Source: Candidatus Cloacimonetes bacterium 4572_55
GTDB lineage: Bacteria; 4572-55
Length of the DNA: 64,000 nucleotides
Assembly (NCBI GenBank): GCA_002084765.1
Contig: NBMB01000029.1
Coordinates: forward strand, 1-64,000
Direction: 5' to 3'
A program made the position numbers and the translations under genes. Positions 9,493 through 18,383 of this stretch are shown piece after piece; positions within the stretch are counted from its first letter, which is position 1, and each line of letters starts with the position of its first letter. A model generated the notes under the pieces. The model searched no databases and was not told the origin of the DNA. It saw only the letters and a list, made by a program, of their open reading frames with translations.

Positions 9493-12400
9493 ATGACGTA
9501 TCAAATCATTTCAAAACTCGGGTCAGGAAGTTTTGGCACTGTGTACAAAATTCAATACAAAAACGCCAATCTTCTGGCAGCTCTCAAACGAATTCATTCT
9601 GACAACACGCCGTCAGACCGTTTCAAACGCATTTTCAATGCCATGCGACATATCGAGAGTCTCCATTGCGCGCGGATGATCGAGTGGGCCGGAACCCATG
9701 ACGATACGGCATGGATCATGGAGTTGGTCGAGGGGGAGCCGATCTCCTGTCTCAAGCCGAGGGATGAATCCCATCGAGGCGATAATCTCAGCGGAATCGT
9801 CAATGCAATAATTCAGGTTTGTAATGGGCTGGATGAGTTGCATTCCAAGAATATCGTGTATCGCGATCTGAATCCGGGCAACATTATGGTTCAGCCCGAT
9901 AGCACAGTCAAGCTCATTGATTTTGATCTTGCCAGGATTGACAACGATGTCCGAGAAGAAGGTCGGTTTATCGGAACGCCAGAATATGCCTCGCCAGAGC
10001 ATTTTGACCGCCGACCGTCCACGCTGGATCAACGAAGTGACTTGTATTCGTTGGGCGCGCTGGCGTATGAGTTGATAACAGGTCAGTTGCCTTTTCAAGC
10101 CAGAAATATGGAACAGTTAGAGCGCGAACACCGTTATGATCCGCCGCGCAGAATTGATCTTGCCATGCCGCCTGGCATATCAGAGGAATTACAAACAGCC
10201 ATTCTCACGTTGCTGGCAAAAAAGCCGGAAGATCGCTATCAAAATGCCGCGTCTTTGGCTTATGCCCTCCAGGAAACGCCCGAAGGACAACATACCTCGA
10301 CAAAAATTACTGCCAAAGGCGTTTATTTGTTGCCATCTCGGTTTGTGAATCGCGCTCAGCCCTTGAGATTCCTGCGCCGACAATTCCAATACAAGGCGTT
10401 ACAGCCACAGGGTCAGACAGTTTTTATCAGCGGCGAATCCGGCATTGGAAAGACTCGGCTCTATAGCCATTTTCAGCGGGAATTGGCTTCTCGACGAATT
10501 CCCATCTTTCATGCCAAAGCCGAAGAATTGAATCATGGGTCGGATCGGGTCTTAGGCGATATTGTCATTAAACTGGTCGATTCGATTGAAACCAGACCTG
10601 ATGATGAGAAAAGAGAGATGATCGGTCGATTTGGATGGGATTTGGTTCAACTGGCTCCGGATTTGATCCAACGATCCTGGGTAAAGCAGTTAGAAAAACC
10701 ACCGGATTTGATCGACGCGAGAGCCGTCGAGAGCCGTTTATTTGACGCTTTGATCACATTTATCGAAAATATTGCCCGGACCTCGTTTCTGATTTGCCTG
10801 GACGATGTGCAGTGGGCAGGCAAACGGGTTGCTCGATTCCTATTTTATGCCGCTCGGAATATCAAATTGCGATCCATTCCGGTTTTTTTGTTAGCCCTTT
10901 ATCGCCAGGATGAGGTCAAGCTGCCGACTGTGATTTTTTTGGAGAACGAGTTGCAGAAGAAGAAAGAACTTCCCCGCCTGATTATTGATTCTTTGCAACC
11001 GGAAGACATATTCGAGATGCTGGCGTCCATGCTGGGCTTGACCAAAACAGATGTGCGTCAGGCAGAGGATTTTGTCCAACCAATCATGCAGATCACTACT
11101 GGAAATCCCCTGTTTGTGCGTGAGTTGCTGTGCTATTTGACGCAGACGGAACGCTTGTCAAAGAGGGACGGACACTGGATGTTGAATAAAATTGATCCGA
11201 CTGAATTGCCAATTGCTATAAAAAAGATTATTGACCGTCGCTTCCGCAACCTGCCGGATACAACTCAGCAGGTTCTGTTGTGCGCTTCCGTGATAGGTCG
11301 GATATTTGACCTTGACATCTTGCAGACAGCGACGGGCTTGGCTGAATCCGAGCTGCGTTACGTCTTGGAGTTCGCCCGTGTAGCCCACTGGATCGAGGGT
11401 ATTGGAAATGATCAATACCAGTTTGTCTATGATTCCGAGCATAAAACTTTAGACCATGCGATCGCAGATGACCAACGCAAAAACTGGAGCCGGCTGATTG
11501 GCGACGCGTTGGAGCGTAAATACGCCGATAATAAGGATGCTGTGATCGATGAGTTGGCGCGGCATTCTTATCATGCTAGTCATGATCTGGAGAAGGCGAT
11601 TGGGTATTGTGGTCGGGCTGGCGATTTAGCGGGAAAGAAGTATGAAAATGATAAGGCGATTTTGTTTTATGATTGGACGATCGAGATGCTGCGGAAAGCG
11701 GGCCATACAGAGGGGGAAGTCGATTATTTGTTGAAAAAAAGTGTACTGGCGGTACTTATTGGTGAGTGGGACAAAGCATTAAAATTGCGGGAAAAAGCTC
11801 TGAATTTAGCGAAAAAAACAAATAATTATCAATTATTAGGCCGTGCCCATCACACCTATGGTAACATACTGTGGCGAAAAAGCATGTTTGATGAAGCAAT
11901 GAGTCATTTTGATGAATCATTATCTATTCATAAAAATTTGAACGATGAACATGGCATTGCAGCAACCATTTCCAACAAGGGCCTTATTTACAGTTATCGA
12001 GCAGAGTATGATAAAGCACTTGAATGCTATGGATACGCCTATAACTCCGCCCACAAATTGAACGATAAATTGTCAATTGGCATCTGTGCTGGCAATTTGG
12101 GCAATGTCCATTCGCGCAAAAGCAACTATCAAAAAGCACTAAGCTATTACGAGGAGCTTCTGAAAATTGGCGAAGAACTGGATGATAAGAGAAATGTTGG
12201 TTATGCTCTGAGTTGTATAGGCATAGTTCATTTCAAACAATGCCATTATGATGCAGCAATCGAGTGTTATGAGAGAGCGTTGACAATTGCTCATGAGACG
12301 GGAAATCAGATTCTATTTTCTTCAATTACAGGCAGTTTGGGTGAGGCTTTGTATTTTAAGGGTGATTATGATGCGGCAATTGCCTGCTATGAAAGGGCTC

Positions 12401-13068
12401 TGAAAATAGGCGAAAAAATGGGCGATAATCATGAAATAATACTCACTACTGGCAGAATCGGAATTCTGCTTGCTGACAAAGGTGAGTTCGACGCTGCTTT
12501 AGCCTACTATAAACGCTCATTGAAGCTTAGCCAAACCCTGCGTGATAACCGCAGCGTTTCAACAATCTATGCAAATATGGGGGTAATGTATTACAGCAAA
12601 GGAGATATTGACAAAGCCATATCGTGCTTTGATAACTCCATATCAATTTGCAAAGAGATACAGTATGTTTATGGTCTTTGCGCTGCTCTAACCGATAAAG
12701 CTGAAGCTCGGTTTTTCCTAAAAAATTACGACTCGTCAAAGCAGTTGAATGAAGAGGGACGGGAAATTGCCAGGAGGATCAATCGAAGCGATATGGTTTT
12801 TAAAGCAGATATGCTTGCAGCCAAAATCGACTACGCCACCGGAAAACCAGAAAAAGCCATCCAAATATTGACCGGTATGCTGGCCCAGACCCAGGACAAA
12901 TACGAATTTGTCACCCTGCACAACGAATTGTGGCAAATGTATAAGCAACGTGATCAAACCGGGCAAGCTCAAGAGCATAGAAGGAAGGCATTGGAACTAT
13001 ATCGAAAATTGTATGAAAAAACGCCGAAGTACGAGTATAAGCAACGTATTGAGGAGCTTCAGGCATAA
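9493..13068 (+). CDS. Ser/Thr protein kinase with AAA+ ATPase and TPR domains (PknK-like architecture)
   Basis: This is a cytoplasmic signalling protein of 1191 residues. The N-terminal Hanks-type kinase has a glycine loop GSGSFG (10-15), Lys32, a catalytic YRDLNPGN (Asp125) and GTPEYASPEHF in the activation segment. The metal-binding motif reads DFD (143-145) rather than DFG. An AAA_16-like ATPase follows, with Walker A GESGIGKT (~res 314-321) and a Walker B-like FLICLDD (~432). The C-terminal half is a run of tetratricopeptide repeats (~720-1150). The start is supported by GGAG eight bases upstream. The sigma-54 activator follows after 28 bases on the same strand, so the pair is very likely an operon in which this protein senses a signal and acts on that activator (inference). 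There is no membrane segment, so the input is probably cytoplasmic or protein-borne. Confidence 0.93.
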   Translation: MTYQIISKLGSGSFGTVYKIQYKNANLLAALKRIHSDNTPSDRFKRIFNAMRHIESLHCARMIEWAGTHDDTAWIMELVEGEPISCLKPRDESHRGDNLSGIVNAIIQVCNGLDELHSKNIVYRDLNPGNIMVQPDSTVKLIDFDLARIDNDVREEGRFIGTPEYASPEHFDRRPSTLDQRSDLYSLGALAYELITGQLPFQARNMEQLEREHRYDPPRRIDLAMPPGISEELQTAILTLLAKKPEDRYQNAASLAYALQETPEGQHTSTKITAKGVYLLPSRFVNRAQPLRFLRRQFQYKALQPQGQTVFISGESGIGKTRLYSHFQRELASRRIPIFHAKAEELNHGSDRVLGDIVIKLVDSIETRPDDEKREMIGRFGWDLVQLAPDLIQRSWVKQLEKPPDLIDARAVESRLFDALITFIENIARTSFLICLDDVQWAGKRVARFLFYAARNIKLRSIPVFLLALYRQDEVKLPTVIFLENELQKKKELPRLIIDSLQPEDIFEMLASMLGLTKTDVRQAEDFVQPIMQITTGNPLFVRELLCYLTQTERLSKRDGHWMLNKIDPTELPIAIKKIIDRRFRNLPDTTQQVLLCASVIGRIFDLDILQTATGLAESELRYVLEFARVAHWIEGIGNDQYQFVYDSEHKTLDHAIADDQRKNWSRLIGDALERKYADNKDAVIDELARHSYHASHDLEKAIGYCGRAGDLAGKKYENDKAILFYDWTIEMLRKAGHTEGEVDYLLKKSVLAVLIGEWDKALKLREKALNLAKKTNNYQLLGRAHHTYGNILWRKSMFDEAMSHFDESLSIHKNLNDEHGIAATISNKGLIYSYRAEYDKALECYGYAYNSAHKLNDKLSIGICAGNLGNVHSRKSNYQKALSYYEELLKIGEELDDKRNVGYALSCIGIVHFKQCHYDAAIECYERALTIAHETGNQILFSSITGSLGEALYFKGDYDAAIACYERALKIGEKMGDNHEIILTTGRIGILLADKGEFDAALAYYKRSLKLSQTLRDNRSVSTIYANMGVMYYSKGDIDKAISCFDNSISICKEIQYVYGLCAALTDKAEARFFLKNYDSSKQLNEEGREIARRINRSDMVFKADMLAAKIDYATGKPEKAIQILTGMLAQTQDKYEFVTLHNELWQMYKQRDQTGQAQEHRRKALELYRKLYEKTPKYEYKQRIEELQA

Positions 13069-13096
13069 GTGCACGATCATCATAAAGGAATAAAAA

Positions 13097-14674
13097 ATGC
13101 TACTCAAAACAGATATGTTTCAGCAGAATAAGAGCTTTAGCTTGACCGACCTGATCCAGCCTCTTGGGCAGATCGTGGATTCGGAACGGGCGGACCTGGT
13201 TTATCATGGTTGGATGACTCTGCTGCGGCAGGAGTTTAAGGCTGATTCCTGCCGATTGTTTGTCAGGAACGCCAAAGGGGAACCCATCGAACGAGCCTGC
13301 ATCAACATGCACGATGAGGATAATGAGTTCAGCCATACCATCCTGAACAAGGTTTTTGCCAAAGGTCAGCCCATCTATTTCCCCAATGCAAAGGAGGAAC
13401 CTGAGTTCAAAGAAAAAGAAAGCATCCAGCGTCGAGATTTTTTATCGGTCCTTGCCATTCCATTGGTCAAAGAAAAATCCGAAGTTTTTGGAGCACTTTA
13501 TTTGCACCGTTACACCGGGGGTTGCATCAATATTTTTTATAAAGAGCAACTCAACCGGATCATAGAGGTGGCAGGACGCATCGCCCCGATCCTGCTCAAA
13601 TATGAAAATGCAAAGAAATTGTTTGAATTGGATGAAAAAACTATTCGGAAATTGCAAAATCAATCATCTAAAAAATATTTGGGCCAGTTTGTCGGAAATA
13701 GCCAGATTATGCAAAGCGTCTATGAGAGAATCCGGTTGGTCTCTCCGGCTACAAGCCGAGTTTGTGTTTATGGTGAGTCAGGCGTTGGCAAAGAATTGGT
13801 CGCCAAAGCCATTCATGCGTATAGTCCACGTAAGAAAAAACCCTTGCTTGCGATCAATTGCCCGGCGATACCCAAAGAAATAACAGAGAGCGAACTTTTT
13901 GGCCATGAGCGCAACGCTTTTACCGGAGCGACTGCACGAAAAATCGGGGCTTTTGAGCGCGCAGATCAAGGGATTCTATTTTTAGATGAGATCGGCGATT
14001 TATCAATAGAGGCTCAGGCGAAAATTTTAAGGGTTATTCAGGAAGGCGAGATCCGCCGAATTGGCGGCAATCGAATCATCAAGATCGACGTCCGGTTGGT
14101 GGTCGCGACAAACAAAAATTTATGGCAGGAAACTCAGCGGCGGCGTTTTCGGGAGGATTTATATTATCGGTTGAATACGATCCGTATTGATTTGCCGCCT
14201 CTTCGTGAACGAGGTCCCGCGGATATAATCACCTTAGCCTTTTATTTTCTGAATTATTTTTGTCGCCATAACAACAGAAAAATTTATGGCTTTACCAGGG
14301 ACGCCATAAAAAAAATGATTGCATATAATTGGCCCGGGAATGTCCGCGAGTTAAGCTCGGCAGTCGAACGGGCTGTTGTATTGCATAAAGGCGACCAGCC
14401 GATCTCAGCCTCGGATACATTTCTGGGCGAGGCTGAAGTAATGGGGTTAGATTCCAAAAATAGAGTGCTACCCCCGGGTAGCGGCTGGAATGAAATGATC
14501 AAGAATATCAAGCAAAAATATCTCCATCAAGCCCTAGCGAACAATGACTGGAATGTGGAGAAAACTGCAATCGCCCTAAAGATGAGTAAAAAAGGCGTAT
14601 ATGGGTTGCTAAAAAATTTTGAGGAGATTAAGACAAAGTATAATCAAAGGAAAAGGAAGAAAAAGAACGTGTAG
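13097..14674 (+). CDS. Sigma-54-dependent transcriptional activator, GAF-AAA+-Fis
   Basis: A 525-residue bacterial enhancer-binding protein. A GAF domain (~35-165) replaces the usual receiver. The AAA+ domain has Walker A GESGVGKE (226-233), the sigma-54 contact loop as NAFTGA (~274-279; Asn in place of the first Gly), Walker B ILFLDEIGD (~294-302), an arginine-finger region FREDLYYRLN, and NWPGNVREL. The C-terminus is a Fis-type helix-turn-helix with a basic tail. A start at 13097 is supported by AAAGGA. It lies 28 bases after the kinase gene. Its likely targets are visible in the window: TTACC-N4-GGTAA palindromes and sigma-54 promoters at both ends of the following 15 kb, the first palindrome starting on the base after this gene's stop. 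That pairing is inference from position and motif. The lack of a receiver fits control by the kinase or by a GAF ligand. Confidence 0.93.
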   Translation: MLLKTDMFQQNKSFSLTDLIQPLGQIVDSERADLVYHGWMTLLRQEFKADSCRLFVRNAKGEPIERACINMHDEDNEFSHTILNKVFAKGQPIYFPNAKEEPEFKEKESIQRRDFLSVLAIPLVKEKSEVFGALYLHRYTGGCINIFYKEQLNRIIEVAGRIAPILLKYENAKKLFELDEKTIRKLQNQSSKKYLGQFVGNSQIMQSVYERIRLVSPATSRVCVYGESGVGKELVAKAIHAYSPRKKKPLLAINCPAIPKEITESELFGHERNAFTGATARKIGAFERADQGILFLDEIGDLSIEAQAKILRVIQEGEIRRIGGNRIIKIDVRLVVATNKNLWQETQRRRFREDLYYRLNTIRIDLPPLRERGPADIITLAFYFLNYFCRHNNRKIYGFTRDAIKKMIAYNWPGNVRELSSAVERAVVLHKGDQPISASDTFLGEAEVMGLDSKNRVLPPGSGWNEMIKNIKQKYLHQALANNDWNVEKTAIALKMSKKGVYGLLKNFEEIKTKYNQRKRKKKNV

Positions 14675-14710
14675 TTACCACCTGATAAAATTACAGTTAC
14701 CAGGTGGTAA
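14675..14710 (+). promoter_or_regulatory. Paired activator binding sites (UAS), left promoter
   Basis: Two 14-bp dyads, TTACCACCTGATAA (14675-14688) and TTACCAGGTGGTAA (14697-14710), are centred 22 bp apart, about two helical turns. They lie about 203 and 181 bp upstream of the predicted sigma-54 start, the usual place for an enhancer-binding protein. Assignment to the adjacent GAF-AAA-Fis activator is inference. Confidence 0.75.
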
Positions 14711-14749
14711 CTGTATCCGCAAGTTCCTGATGATAAACATCTTATGAGA

Positions 14750-14801
14750 AGAATTAAGAAAGGTTTAATTACCAAAAGGTAATTAAACCTTTCTTAATTC
14801 T
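14750..14801 (+). promoter_or_regulatory. 24-bp perfect palindrome containing a third TTACC-N4-GGTAA site, left promoter
   Basis: Arms 14750-14773 and 14778-14801 are exact reverse complements around an AAAA centre. The core (14769-14782) is TTACC-AAAA-GGTAA, the same half-sites as the two upstream sites. It is centred about 109 bp before the predicted start. It is unlikely to be a terminator because it sits upstream of the promoter and is conserved in the mirror copy, although it could also stop readthrough from the activator operon. Confidence 0.7.
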
Positions 14802-14858
14802 GTCCTGAATGTTCGGCTAATTCGTTTATACTAAAACGGTTAGCCAGTTTTTTTTATC

Positions 14859-14874
14859 TGGCACACCCGTTGCT
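14859..14874 (+). promoter_or_regulatory. Sigma-54 (-24/-12) promoter for the 15001 operon
   Basis: TGGCAC-ACCCG-TTGCT matches the sigma-54 consensus TGGCACG-N4-TTGCW with exact GG-N10-GC spacing. It is preceded by a T8 tract. Predicted transcription start is near 14885, giving a leader of about 115 nt before the ATG at 15001. Confidence 0.82.
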
Positions 14875-15000
14875 TTATTGCACGGTTGCAAGCTGTAGTT
14901 CATCAAATCGTTATAAAATCGGTGGAATCGGCGGAATGGGTATGTGTAGTGATATGCCATCTCGCTTGGCGGAATTCATCGTTTCATCAAGGAGTAAGCA

Positions 15001-15888
15001 ATGAGCAAAAAACTGATTTTTTATGTGCTAAGTTTTAGTCTGTTTATTTACCCGCTGTTTGCCTTCTCGCAGCAGCAAGAGATTGAAAAAGCACTGAAAT
15101 TTGAGCTAAGCAACGACTGGGAGCAGGCCATCTCGATCTACGAGAATCTGCATGATCGATATCCGGATAAACGGGATATCGACTCCATGCTAAAACGGGC
15201 TCAAACTAAGCAGGCTGTCAGTGAAAATTCCGAATACATGGGGCTTCAGGCAAAGCGTTGGAAAAATGCGCAGCCCAATTTGTTGAGCAAAGTATTTATC
15301 GGCAATCGACTTAACCATCCCTATATCAACGGTTTTAGCGTTATTTCAACGCTTTCGAATTTTAATCCGTCTGCCACCCCTTATAAGTCAATCTTAACAG
15401 GAGAAAAAGAGAATGTCGCGTTTAACGTCAGCTTAGAGTGGCAAAAGACCCCATTAATATTTGAAACTGGCCTCTTTTTTCATATGGCTGATACCGACTA
15501 TCGGTTTATGTCCTCTGCTGGCATTCACCATGTAGAGAAAATAGCGACCTCCGCTCTTTTTGGCGTTGTTTCGACCACGATCTTTCCCTCCCGGGTTTTT
15601 GTGCCTTCCATCGGTGTGGGTTTTATGAGTATGGGCATCAATATGGAGATGGAAAATGAGGACGATGTTCTGTTCGACAACTCGGGCCCTTTCCTGCAAG
15701 CCGCCTTGTCGGTTAGCTTTCACAAGTACATAGCAGGCTATGGCCGCTATCGGAAATCTATTAACGCAGAGTATTCGGACTGGGACCAGTATGATATCGG
15801 ACTGCGAACCGATGCCTTAAAAACGGCTTATGTCGGGTTAGTTGTCGTGCTTGTGGCTCTCGGCGCGGCCCAAAATAATAGCGACTGA
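15001..15888 (+). CDS. Secreted protein with TPR-like N-terminus and outer-membrane barrel-like C-terminus
   Basis: 295 residues with a clear signal peptide (1-23, ending AFS). Residues ~25-70 look like one TPR-type helical pair (KALKFELSNDWEQAISIYENL). The rest is rich in alternating, aromatic, Gly-containing strands suggestive of a small outer-membrane barrel. I do not recognise a named family. A start at 15001 is supported by AAGGAG. It is the first gene after the left sigma-54 promoter, so it is expected to be switched on by the neighbouring activator. The C-terminus ends with a hydrophobic VGLVVVLVALGAA stretch, unusual for a barrel. Confidence 0.8.
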   Translation: MSKKLIFYVLSFSLFIYPLFAFSQQQEIEKALKFELSNDWEQAISIYENLHDRYPDKRDIDSMLKRAQTKQAVSENSEYMGLQAKRWKNAQPNLLSKVFIGNRLNHPYINGFSVISTLSNFNPSATPYKSILTGEKENVAFNVSLEWQKTPLIFETGLFFHMADTDYRFMSSAGIHHVEKIATSALFGVVSTTIFPSRVFVPSIGVGFMSMGINMEMENEDDVLFDNSGPFLQAALSVSFHKYIAGYGRYRKSINAEYSDWDQYDIGLRTDALKTAYVGLVVVLVALGAAQNNSD

Positions 15889-15961
15889 GCTAAGACCCTT
15901 AGGGGTTGCCTCTCAACATCTTAATCAATTCAACAACCACTAAAACAATGGAGATGAGAAG

Positions 15962-16663
15962 ATGAAAACCTTTACAAAAATGCTAAAACTCCTGTTAAGC
16001 CTGGGGTTAATCTTGACATGCTGGAGTTGCGCTGAAGAAGATGACCGAGCTGCGCTCTACGCGCCTTATATTTTTGATGAAGCTTATGAGGAAACGGAAG
16101 AAACGTATGATGTCTTTTTTAATGACAATTTCAATGATGGCGTTGCTAACGGGTGGGATGAAAGTGAGGAGGGCACATTTCAGGTAGTAAATGGGGCCTA
16201 TCGCTTCACCCTGGATTCTGATGGCTATTTACGCGGCGCATACCATGAATTAACTCCTTTTAGACAATTCAGCTTTTCTGCTGACTATCGGGTTGTGGGT
16301 GATTGGAAATGTGGCCTAGCTATGTCAAGTTTGGATGACCAGAGAAATATCTATGTGTTCATAAACTCAGATAATCAACTGTATGTTCCAATTTGGGAAT
16401 GGAACGCGGATCATTCTGCCGGCGAGTGGCGAGACCCTCGGGTAATCGAACCGATCGATATCGATCCTCTATCCGGTTGGAACACTATCAACTGGACGTA
16501 TAACTCCGAAGGCACAATGCAAGTGCGATTAAATGATACCCTCGTGGCTGAAACATTTTTTAACGATATTCAGGCATTTGATGGAATCACGCTGTTTGCA
16601 GTGGGTGACTTGACTGTTGAATTTGATAATGTGGAATTTAAAGGAAAATCACTCTCACGATAA
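15962..16663 (+). CDS. Lipoprotein with concanavalin/LamG-like domain
   Basis: 233 residues. A lipoprotein signal peptide ends in a Cys near residue 20 (ILTCWSCAEE offers two candidate cysteines), followed by an acidic linker. Residues ~55-230 form a beta-sandwich of the LamG/3-keto-disaccharide hydrolase-like type (FNDNFNDGVANGWDE..., GWNTINWTYN..., VEFDNVEFKG). Such domains bind sugars or act as spacers; no catalytic residues could be assigned. It is likely anchored in the outer membrane. The gene follows 15001 by 73 bases with a good GGAG site and precedes the Asp-rich repeat gene by 18 bases, so it belongs to the sigma-54 operon. Confidence 0.82.
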   Translation: MKTFTKMLKLLLSLGLILTCWSCAEEDDRAALYAPYIFDEAYEETEETYDVFFNDNFNDGVANGWDESEEGTFQVVNGAYRFTLDSDGYLRGAYHELTPFRQFSFSADYRVVGDWKCGLAMSSLDDQRNIYVFINSDNQLYVPIWEWNADHSAGEWRDPRVIEPIDIDPLSGWNTINWTYNSEGTMQVRLNDTLVAETFFNDIQAFDGITLFAVGDLTVEFDNVEFKGKSLSR

Positions 16664-16681
16664 ACAATAGGAGTTGCTATT

Positions 16682-16951
16682 ATGAAATTACGTATTGTTC
16701 AATTTATGATGATTATTAGCCTCGTTTTGAGTCAACTCGCCCCTGCCTTTGCTGAAAAAATAGAGCATAAGGACATGAAGGGAAATGACGGGAAAGCCGA
16801 CCACTGGATTTTTTCTGAAGGCGGCAAAAAGGTCGCGGTCTATGACGATAATAACAATGATGAAAAGCCGGATTCTTTCGAGTATTACGATAATGACGGC
16901 TTGTATCTTCACATCAAGGACACCAATTATGACGGGCAAAATGATCAGTGA
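16682..16951 (+). CDS. Asp-rich repeat exported protein, N-terminal fragment (in-frame TGA)
   Basis: 89 residues: a signal peptide (1-24, ending AFA), then imperfect repeats with Asp/Asn-Gly loops (DGKADHWIF, DNNNDEKPDSFEYY, NYDGQNDQ) resembling calcium-binding thrombospondin-3/EF-hand-like turns. The frame ends in TGA at 16949-16951 but continues open in the same frame to 18151. The stop falls exactly where the repeat calls for Trp (compare ADHWIF and MDKWLFY), so one gene has probably suffered a TGG-to-TGA change. TGA is an ordinary stop for other genes here. It follows the lipoprotein gene by 18 bases with AGGAG before the ATG. Confidence 0.75.
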   Translation: MKLRIVQFMMIISLVLSQLAPAFAEKIEHKDMKGNDGKADHWIFSEGGKKVAVYDDNNNDEKPDSFEYYDNDGLYLHIKDTNYDGQNDQ

Positions 16952-17011
16952 TTTTACTATGACCGCGGAACTCTGACCCGTGAATTTTCGGATGAAAATC
17001 ATGACGGGCGT

Positions 17012-18151
17012 ATGGATAAGTGGCTCTTTTATGAATCCGGTTCTGTGGCCGCTGAAGGGGTCGATGATGATCATGACGGGGAAGTTGATGATATTTACTA
17101 CAAAGTTGATGAAGAGCAATTTGAAAGGGCTAAAAGGGAAAACATATTTGCGGCCTATATACGAATTCTTGATGAAAACCTTGAAAGTCGCTTCATCTCC
17201 AAAATTGAACCTAAAGCGGCAAGGCTAGTGCGAACTATTCGGGATTATAAAACCTTCATTACGTATTTTCCGCAAAGTGAGTTTGTTAGCTCTATCGTAC
17301 AACAAGTGGCAGAGAATACCTCTACTTTTGAAGAAGCTAATTTGTTTGTCGATCTTTTTGATGAAGCCAAATATGCGGACATTATTATGCGAAATGTCAT
17401 ACCCAATGCTCATCGTTCTGAGTTGCCCGGCCTAATTCGAACATTTCCAAATAGTGTCGAAGTGCTGAATGTAAAAAGAGAGTATATTGATCGCAGTCAA
17501 AATATAACTGAAGCTTTTAATGCCGCCCAAAAATATCCTGAATTTAAAGATGAAGCGGAACAAATAGCTGCATCTTTTGCAGAATCAATTGAGGACTATC
17601 AAACGTATTTGAGTGCATTTCCAGAGGGGAAAAATAGTGAAATTTTTAGAACACGGCTCGTGAAATTACGGCAACAGAGGAAACTAAAGGAAAATAGCTT
17701 AGCGATTCTTCTTAATACCCCAATTAAATTTTTAGATATTTGTCAGGGGTTTGGTTATCAATGTATGGATATATCGAAATTTGAAAAAATAGGTGAAAAT
17801 ATAATCATTAAATATTCAATGGGTATGTGGGAATTTGAGGTAGATTTAAAACCGAACCAGAAATTCGACGAGGCTCGTGATTACTCTGCGAATTACTCAA
17901 CACGTATATCTTCTGGATTATTTGGTTCTAAAACGGAAATACCCGAAAGTATTGAATTTATACTCGAAGACTATCCACACGTCATTAACAGTAATGATTC
18001 TTATCTCGACATAAAATGTGCATATTTGGATGGAATGGACATTATCATCGAATTTCCAAGAAATGATGATGCATTGTTGCGAATGCTTAAGGGGAACTTG
18101 AAAAGCGATGCATTAAATGCATTAACAAAAGCAATCGCTTCATTTTATTGA
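17012..18151 (+). CDS. Asp-rich repeat exported protein, C-terminal fragment
   Basis: It lies in the same reading frame as 16682-16951 beyond the TGA; read through, the joint protein would be 489 residues. After two more Asp-rich repeats (NHDGRMDKW, DDDHDGEVDD) comes a helical region with recurrent motifs such as DYKTFITYFPQSEF and DYQTYLSAFPEGKNS, which look like TPR-like helical hairpins. The last ~140 residues are a mixed alpha/beta domain that I do not recognise. An internal start at 17012 has no ribosome site, so alone this fragment would be a 5'-less remnant lacking a signal peptide. Confidence is for the coding region, not for independent expression. Confidence 0.7.
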   Translation: MDKWLFYESGSVAAEGVDDDHDGEVDDIYYKVDEEQFERAKRENIFAAYIRILDENLESRFISKIEPKAARLVRTIRDYKTFITYFPQSEFVSSIVQQVAENTSTFEEANLFVDLFDEAKYADIIMRNVIPNAHRSELPGLIRTFPNSVEVLNVKREYIDRSQNITEAFNAAQKYPEFKDEAEQIAASFAESIEDYQTYLSAFPEGKNSEIFRTRLVKLRQQRKLKENSLAILLNTPIKFLDICQGFGYQCMDISKFEKIGENIIIKYSMGMWEFEVDLKPNQKFDEARDYSANYSTRISSGLFGSKTEIPESIEFILEDYPHVINSNDSYLDIKCAYLDGMDIIIEFPRNDDALLRMLKGNLKSDALNALTKAIASFY

Positions 18152-18383
18152 TTTATTGCTTAAACTATGTGGGATCCTGTGGGATTTGATACCGTTTCGG
18201 AAACCTATAAAGACTGCCATAAAGCTTATTGAATTATGCTGGGCAATCTATAATAACTTTTTGACCGATTGAATTAGGCCAAAGGAAAAGCAAGCGCAGG
18301 GAGCCTGGGTAACTTATCGCTGTCGGAATGGAAATTGCAATTTTGAAGAACGTGTGTTTGAGGGGAAATAGGAGATCAAAATT

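Larger units (their letters stand above)
14675..14951 (+). repeat. Promoter-region inverted repeat, left copy
   Basis: A ~277-bp non-coding block between the activator gene and the 15001 gene. Read left to right it matches the reverse complement of 29425-29690 along its whole length, roughly four bases in five by eye. Shared stretches include the TTACC palindromes, CTGTATCCGCAAGTTCC, a long palindrome, CTGTCCTGAATGTTCGGCTAA, a GGCTAA/TTAGCC hairpin with a bulge, a T8 tract, and the sigma-54 promoter. Base use is AT-rich relative to the flanking genes. It holds no gene. Confidence 0.9.

Noticed and set aside
14675-14951. Terminal inverted repeats of a transposon
   Set aside because: The blocks contain ordered promoter elements and no transposase or target duplication is seen; a duplicated regulatory region explains them better.
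16949-16951. TGA recoded as Trp or selenocysteine
   Set aside because: TGA is a plain stop in other genes here (9304-9306, 15886-15888) and no recoding hairpin is evident; a point mutation or error is simpler.
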